64,000 nt of DNA. It comes from Durusdinium trenchii (Eukaryota > Sar > Dinophyceae > Suessiales > Symbiodiniaceae). Shown here piece after piece: positions 58,570 through 64,000 of this stretch; position 1 is the stretch's first letter, and the number at the start of each line of letters is the position of its first letter. Made by a program: the position numbers and the translations under genes. The notes below the pieces were generated by a model. The model made no database searches and had not been told where the DNA came from. It saw only the letters and a program-made list of their open reading frames with translations. The stretch covers positions 284,107 through 348,106 of the forward strand of contig CAXAMN010027472.1 in NCBI GenBank assembly GCA_963970005.1, read 5' to 3'.

Positions 58570-58815
58570 AACCACAAAGACCACTCCCCACGAGCAGCCC
58601 AAACCTTCAATTACTCCAGACCTCAAATAATACTAAACACCTGGCTGGTTCTTTTGGCGGTTTCCTTTACAATTCCTTTATTTAGATTTCCTTTTGGTTG
58701 AACAGNNNNNNNNNNCCACAAAGACCACCCCCCACGAGCAGCCCAAACCTTCAATTACTCCAGGCCTCAAATAATACTAAACAATCCTTGGCTGGTTCTT
58801 TTCGTGATTTCCTTT
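58570..58815. repeat. tandem duplication of about 100 bp around an assembly gap
   Basis: The block from CCACAAAGACCAC through CCTCAAATAATACTAAAC to GGCTGGTTCTTTT occurs at 58575-58660 and again at 58716-58805 with few changes. Ten N at 58706-58715 separate them, so the copy number is unknown. Confidence 0.9.
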
Positions 58816-59015
58816 CCTCTCCTTTCATTGTCCTTTCAATTTCCTTTCCTTTCCTTTCATGTTCCTTTCATTTCTTTCCCTCTCCTTTCATTGTCCTTTC
58901 AATTTCCTTTCCTTTCCTTGTCCTTTCAATTCCTTTCCTTTCCTTTCATTTTCCTTTCATTTCTTGTCCTTTCCTTCAATCTCCTTTCATTTCCTTTCAT
59001 TTCCAATTCAAATCA
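58810..59015. repeat. TTTCC polypyrimidine tract
   Basis: Degenerate TTTCC/TTTCATT repeats over about 200 bp. Frames rich in Phe, Ser and Pro here are artefacts. Confidence 0.95.
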
Positions 59016-59469
59016 AGATTTTCTAGGATTTTTCTGGATTTCACATTATTTGGGACCCACACTTGATCAAGGGGGAGGGGGGGGGGTTTATTATTAGGAG
59101 GTGGACATTAGCACAGGTTCCCCTCTATAAACATGGGTTGTTTCGAAGGCTCCTACAATGATGTAGGGGTTGTCACTGCGCCGAGGGTCTGCACTTCTTT
59201 GGGCGCTAGGGATCCAGCCGCTGGTGGCCTACCTTTTATCGCGACCCTCGGGCTCCTGATCGGTTGGACGAAATCTGCTACTGGTTCCCTAGATAAACCA
59301 GCCGTACCTGCTCCAACCTGATTTCCGGGGGCCGACTAGTCTACATTTATGGCTAGATAACACTGGGTGGTGGTGTCAGATTGATCGACCCTTCAACCTT
59401 TACATGGAATATGTTTCAGATCGATTCTCCTGACCTATGATTTTTCGGGTGGGTTGAAAGCGCCCATAA

Positions 59470-59545
59470 TAGGGATCCACATACCCTCTAGAAGGTGCTT
59501 GGAGACACTGTAGGCTTGGAGGGTCCAGTCGTACCTTCTCGGATG
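59470..59545. repeat. dispersed repeat, copy 2 (first at 12930)
   Basis: Shares CACATACCCTCT, GGAGGGTCCA and ACCTTCT blocks with 12930-13020 in the same order and orientation. Confidence 0.55.
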
Positions 59546-59988
59546 CTCATGTGATGAAACCGTTTCTTGGATTCTGAGACACACCCGTCTTGTCACACCA
59601 AGTGTCAATAAACAAACGTTCAAAACTTACGAGTAACATGGTTATCGGTTGCTTCTTCTCCTGGCGTGTCCTGGAATTCTTCGACGCACCCCCAATCACA
59701 AATTGCAAACCGCACATCAGAAAGATGTTCCTTGCTGGACCACCATGAGCAACTCCCGCGGTTTGGCGGGCCTTTCCTTGCTTGGACCAAATTCTTCTAT
59801 CTCCCCAAAGGATTGTTGGACCACCAATTTCATTCATTCACTATCAATTGAAAACACCAAACCATTTGAAAGCACAAAATACCATGGAGCACCCATTTCA
59901 CTCCCACCGTCTTTTCCGACGCGCATCGAACGCACCGTCACCCTCGCGGTGCCGAATCGACCCCTCGCCAAGAGCAGCCGGATCACTC

Positions 59989-60039
59989 GAGATGGCGCTC
60001 TTCCGCCAGCAAAGGACTCAAGCCACCCAGGTCCAGGGC
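59989..60039 (-). CDS. P5-type ATPase exon: GLS..AEER segment (tentative)
   Basis: A 51-nt exon after CTTCCAG, ending at a possible GA donor (GAGTGA), encoding ALDLGGLSPLLAEERHL. This fits the 'GLs..eA..R...G' stretch that follows the RYLW segment in P5 pumps. Phase 0 matches the preceding exon if that exon ends at 60903. A frame just downstream (RGRFGTARVTVRSM) also resembles the next expected stretch but is out of frame, so an indel is possible. Confidence 0.45.
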
Positions 60040-60902
60040 CTGGAAGCCGATCAGAGAGGGGTGAGGGGGAAAAAAAACGAAGTGACCACACCCAAGTTAC
60101 ATGGAGTTGAGTTGAGTAGTAGCTCGTCCCATGAGCAGTGCGTGAATGTGACAGGGGGATGTACAGGGGCACCCCGACTTCCTCCATGTACAGTAGCACT
60201 CCGACATGTTCTCTGCTGAATGGTGGGATGGTGATGGGCGGGATGGTGACTGGAGCAGACTCGCCTTTACAAAAGAGGGTTGTTGCACCAGGAGTCACGT
60301 TTGACCAGGTGGTTTTGTTCGTCCCATCCAGTGAGTGGATGTGACAGGGGCACCCCGATCGCCTTCATGGATAGCACCCCGTCTTGTGACTGCTGGCATT
60401 TGCACCTATTTGTTGCTTTGAGGTTCAATGAAAAACTAGTGAACACAAATTGGTGGGGTATGCGGTGTACAGGGCCGGGAAAATGGGAACTTTTGTGCCT
60501 GTTTTGATAGGGTCAAGGTGTACATACACTGGCTGCAGACTAGGCAGGACTTGTCGAAACAGCAGGCAGGCACCGGCCGTTCCTTGGAGATGTTGGCTCC
60601 AAATCAAGGTAGATGAGATATGATTAGATTAGATGAGATTCTGTGGAAGCATTAGATCCGGGAATGAAAGTCAGGTTGACGGAAGAAATCTACTGTTCAG
60701 GCTGGGGACCACCTTTAAGGCGTTTAAGGGTGCAAGTTCTCCATCTCCACAATTAATCCATGGAAAATCTCAGCCACACATCGGCGTGTATTAGAATGAG
60801 ACCCTGGAAGAGAACAACACCTATGGGCGTATTGGTTGTGTTGTTTGGGGGCTCTCACTTACCATCAAAACCGAAACCCACACCTCTTCAGATGCTTCAT
60901 TC

Positions 60903-61030
60903 CTCTTCCGCCCCGAGACATCGGCCGGCCTTGTAGGCCTCCTCGCCACTGGGGAAGAGCACGCCAGCTGGGCGGAAGCGACGGGCCTCCTGGTTCCACA
61001 GGTAGCGGACCTCGTGAGAGCCAAACGAGG
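60903..61030 (-). CDS. P5-type ATPase exon: N-terminal RYLW segment
   Basis: Encodes SFGSHEVRYLWNQEARRFRP then AGVLFPSGEEAYKAGRCLGA and EE. It matches the P5 cytosolic segment 'F.yr..RYvw.....F.P.g'. The acceptor is ACGGAG at 61031 (CACGAG at 61011 is an alternative); the donor is probably GA after GAG. The codon use is strongly G/C-ending. Confidence 0.6.
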
Positions 61031-62635
61031 CTCCGTCCGGAGAGGATGGCCGGATGGATCGATGTGTTTACCAGAAAAAATGACGAACTGAACTGAACTG
61101 GAAACGGCAGCGGTTGATCTGCCTTCAGAGATTCACAAGGCATTTTTGTGACATGTAAACAAATGCATTGGGAATGGAAAGGCCTCCTTCGTTGCTCTTC
61201 CCGGGCGCCGTAGGGGTGGTCACAACATCGGATGAAGGACCCACACGGTTCCGTTCCAAGGGTTCGCTCCGAAAGCTATAGAGGCACCTGAAAAGGGATG
61301 GTGCCAACCATGCACAAGCAAATCACACAATAGGTACTAAGATGTACCTAAGGTACTAGAATGTACATATGAATGTACTAGACATACTGCCATATACGGC
61401 AGTGGGTCAAAACCTGGAGCTCCAAACCCCCTTGGTCATTCTCTTCATTTTCGGTGATCCACCAATCGGTTGCCCGGTTCTTTCAAGACTCAAAGGCCAC
61501 CCCTTCAGCATCCCGGCGCAGGTGTGCTGGTAGTAGCGGCCTGGGTCGACACCACTTCGACACGCTGGGAAGCCATATACGGATTCAAAGAACGGAGTCT
61601 TGCTGCGGATTCAGCTTCATCCGGACTCAATGATGATTTGGATCTTGACTGGGACAAAGATCTTTTGGACATGGTGAGGTCTATCATGGTCTGTCTATAT
61701 GGTCTGTCTATATCTGGGCACCGAATTATTCGACATAGAAAACCATGATTCTTTTTGGGGAGATCATCTCTCGCAATTACAGTAGTTTGTTTCTCTGACA
61801 GGAAGGACGTCCGAACACTAGGTTTCCTGCTATGGCAAGGGCAATTCTTTAGGTCAAGCAGAGTTGGTTGGATGTCTTTCTGACGAATCACCTGGCAAAG
61901 AAAAACCAGATCTTCATGCACCAACTGGGGTTCCATAAAAAAGACCACTATACCACCTGTTTTGCCTGTCTTGACTGTTTTGCAGTGTTACATGCGATAC
62001 ATGGTGCTTCTTGTCATTCTGTAGCACAGCACGAGCAAAATCTGGCATGCAAAGGTGGACCATGCGAGGTGCTACTTTTCCCCTGCACGGCCCCGATGCT
62101 CAGGTGGACTAGATTTAGATCATACCCGGTGCTGCGCTTCTAGCCGGACATGTATAGCTTCAATGGGCTAAGCAGCTGGCAATATGTTCTGGACAATGCA
62201 GAACCATATCGTTTGCTTATCTCTTTCCTGTGTGAAACACGTTCTGGACAGAACTGACATGCTGGGGTTCTTCGCTATATCAAATAAAAATATCATGAAT
62301 GCTGCCATCTATTTGGCAGGGTCTTGATGAACCTTGCTCTTCATATGGAACTGTTTTGGTGCCGGCGCAGTGAAAAAAAGGCAGCGGTCGTCTCCATCGA
62401 CTCGCGTTCGCGCGTTCTCGTTCTCCCGTGCCAGAAGATCTCCGAAACAAGATACTTAGGATTTGCATGGATTTGCCAAAGGCACCGGAAAAAGAAACCA
62501 AAACAAAGAACATGTGTTTTTGCTTTTCTTTGATGTTGTTTCTATTTTTTTCAGAAGGGGATTCACCCAGTCGTTTGGTGTGGGTCAAAACTTTGTAGCC
62601 TCAACTTGGCCCTGTTCGAAAAGCAGAGATAAGAA

Positions 62636-62726
62636 CTGACTGGTGCTTAGCAGGGAATGAGGGAATGGATCCAATAGAATGTCTATTGGGGGCTCATTCC
62701 CTTATTCCCTACTAAGCACCAGTCAG
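62636..62726. mobile_element. MITE-like foldback element, 91 bp
   Basis: Arms of 32 bp (62636-62667 and 62695-62726) pair at 30 of 32 positions, beginning CTGACTGGTGCTTAG. The loop contains a second perfect hairpin, CCAATAGA-ATG-TCTATTGG. AGAA lies directly on both sides and may be a target-site duplication. No coding capacity. Confidence 0.8.
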
Positions 62727-63036
62727 AGAAAGTAGGATAGGACGCAGATTCTGCTGTCCCCACGGTCCTGGGCTTCATTGGCTTCGAGGTCCGCGGGCGA
62801 CACATTGTAACTCCCATCCATTCCCAATGAACTATGAACCATGGAAAATCCACTGGATTGTGTTGTGCTTCTCACCCCACACCCTAAACTCCGTTGAAAG
62901 GGTGAAAACGAGTAAATGACATGCAAACAGGTCCCCTTGTTGGTGGGTTCTTTCTTCTGCAACTGGAAGACCAAAGAACCCCCCAATCATCGCACACAGC
63001 CGGGCCTCCACCCTGCAAATGCCTGGGGCGGCGTGG

Positions 63037-63240
63037 CTACGATGGGTCGGCACTCCAAGAGAGGTTTTTCACAGCCCTTGGTCGCCCATCCGTACCACAG
63101 ACCAGGGTCCGAACGTCCTGGTCTCCCTTGGCTCGGATGGCGCCCTCAGGTCCGTTCTCGTTGGCTTCGGCCAACTCAGTGGGTCGATTCGGGATGCTTT
63201 TCGTCCACTGAGGCGGAAAAGGCGATGAACACACACCATG
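63037..63240 (-). CDS. possible upstream exon of the P5-type ATPase
   Basis: A minus-strand frame with G/C-rich third positions encodes TELAEANENGPEGAIRAKGD then VRTLVCGTDGRPRAVKNL. A plus-strand frame over the same bases is also open (NVLVSLGSDGALRSVLVGFG), so the strand is not certain. Its position upstream of the RYLW exon would fit an N-terminal P5 exon, but phase with that exon was not confirmed. Confidence 0.3.
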   Translation of the reverse strand, partial: HGVCSSPFPPQWTKSIPNRPTELAEANENGPEGAIRAKGDQDVRTLVCGTDGRPRAVKNLSWSADPS

Positions 63241-64000
63241 AACCGATGACCAAACGTCGAAAAAACCAACGAACCCTAAGACCCAAAGAATGAGGAGCTT
63301 CGGGTGCATGTTGTTTGTTTGATTTCTGTTCTCATCTATACCTAGACCCGGCAAAAGACGTTATTTTTTCCGGTGGGGGCAATTTTCAGGCAAAGCTCAA
63401 AAAAACAACACAACAAGTAGGTTTGGTGTCGATGTTTGTTCCGTTCTGATCTGCGTTTATGCTTTTCACTTCTGCGTCATTTTGGCGTCATGTTTTCTAT
63501 CGCGAACTTGCTGCATTTTTCTGCGTCATGTTTTCTGGCGAGACGGAAAAAACGACATCGTTTCAGGATGCAGGTATATACTTTCTTTCTCGGGTTTGGA
63601 TGACTTCATATGGTTTCAATGACAGGTGTCCATTGGATGTTGCTTCTGTTTATTGTGACAACCCCAAAAACCTTCTCGTGAAAATACGAAATCCCTGAAG
63701 TCACGCACCACCCATCAAGCACGAGCCAAAGATAAAAATTCGACGCTCACAAGAACCGTAGCTAAGGCTTGTTCTTGTATGTTGAACATCGTGGAGCTGA
63801 GTGGTGTTCTACTGCGGTTCTGCTCAAAACAAATACTGTGGGAAGGAACTGCTTTTGAGATGCTCTTGAACAGGTCGCGAAATTGCAAAAGGTCTTTACT
63901 TATGCGTTCTTTCAATTGTTTCACATGAGGCACGGCAGCCTTGATTGGTTACAACTCAGTGCGTTTTTGGGGGGGCGCAACTGAGTGCGCGCAGTAGATG
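63241..64000. other. no gene recognised
   Basis: No motif, no convincing exon. Contains TTTCTGCGTCA-type short repeats (63470-63540). Confidence 0.4.

Larger units (their letters stand above)
58304..59105. mobile_element. possible TIR element of the same kind as at 46254
   Basis: Left end TAATGTTGACTTCCTAATAG then TAAA; inverted right end TAATGTCCACCTCCTAATAA then TAAACCCCCC. The layout (TAATG, spacer, TAATA-type block, C/G run) parallels that at 46254. The interior is low-complexity with a tandem duplication and a gap, so the limits are tentative. Confidence 0.5.
30210..61030 (-). other. P5-type cation-transporting ATPase gene locus (partial)
   Basis: Minus-strand exons, read from high to low coordinate, encode successive landmarks of the P5 subgroup of P-type ATPases: a RYLW segment, a 'GLS..AEER' segment, a membrane helix, the ELVPGD-like motif, the VVNESMLTGE core of the actuator domain, GGTEVLQ, TTKGKLIRMVLYP, and AGKIRTMVFDKTGTIT. 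From 42196 to 35257 six junctions in a row keep the reading phase, which is hard to explain by chance. Exons are 33-86 nt and introns 0.4-4 kb; two gaps are larger, one holding the LINE. Donors are GT, GC and GA. P5 ATPases are endomembrane transporters (P5A handles transmembrane helices, P5B polyamines); which subtype this is cannot be decided. Missing: the first exons, one between 59.99 and 44.23 kb, the VPPALP membrane exon, and everything after DKTGT. Confidence 0.7.

Overview
This window looks like nuclear DNA of a dinoflagellate, most probably a member of the Symbiodiniaceae/Suessiales. Three things point there. (1) Genes are broken into many short exons that join in phase only if GC and GA donors are allowed beside GT, which is known for dinoflagellates. 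(2) Gene density is very low, with long repeat-rich introns and spacers. (3) Several proteins belong to families I recall as highly multiplied in Symbiodiniaceae gene models. No bacterial operon, CRISPR array, rRNA or convincing tRNA gene is visible. Two 10-N assembly gaps are present (47412-47421 and 58706-58715). All exon calls and family names come from reading by eye; no search was run.

Layout. 1-16.7 kb is mostly non-coding, with a few isolated exons: an unassigned minus-strand exon at 2.2 kb, two exons of a class I SAM-dependent methyltransferase at 11.3 and 6.0 kb, and a plus-strand gene piece at 13.8-14.2 kb. 16.7-27.2 kb is a compact array of five minus-strand genes: a lysine-rich protein (A), a protein with C5-methyltransferase-like signatures (B), a small acidic protein (C), a basic protein (D), and an intronless 677-residue transposase-like protein (E) that resembles the Tnp2/KDZ/Plavaka group. 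30.2-61.0 kb holds scattered minus-strand micro-exons that assemble in order and in phase into a P5-type cation-transporting ATPase, from the N-terminal cytosolic segment to the DKTGT phosphorylation site. This one gene is spread over more than 30 kb.

Mobile DNA sits inside that ATPase gene. A degenerate LINE retrotransposon (about 49.0-57.2 kb, minus strand) carries a Ulp1-like cysteine-peptidase ORF, a second accessory ORF, an AP-type endonuclease, reverse transcriptase and RNase H. The 3' end of a second LINE abuts it in the opposite orientation (57.3-57.9 kb). Several non-autonomous foldback or terminal-inverted-repeat elements lie at 46.25-47.6, 58.3-59.1, 62.64-62.73, 45.1 and 39.2 kb. 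Microsatellites and minisatellites are common.

Working together: the ATPase exons and the methyltransferase exons belong to host genes. The A-E array is either a unidirectional cluster of multi-copy genes, as is usual in dinoflagellates, or the cargo of one large DNA transposon. The co-location of a transposase with a methyltransferase-like protein is the most interesting signal in the window.
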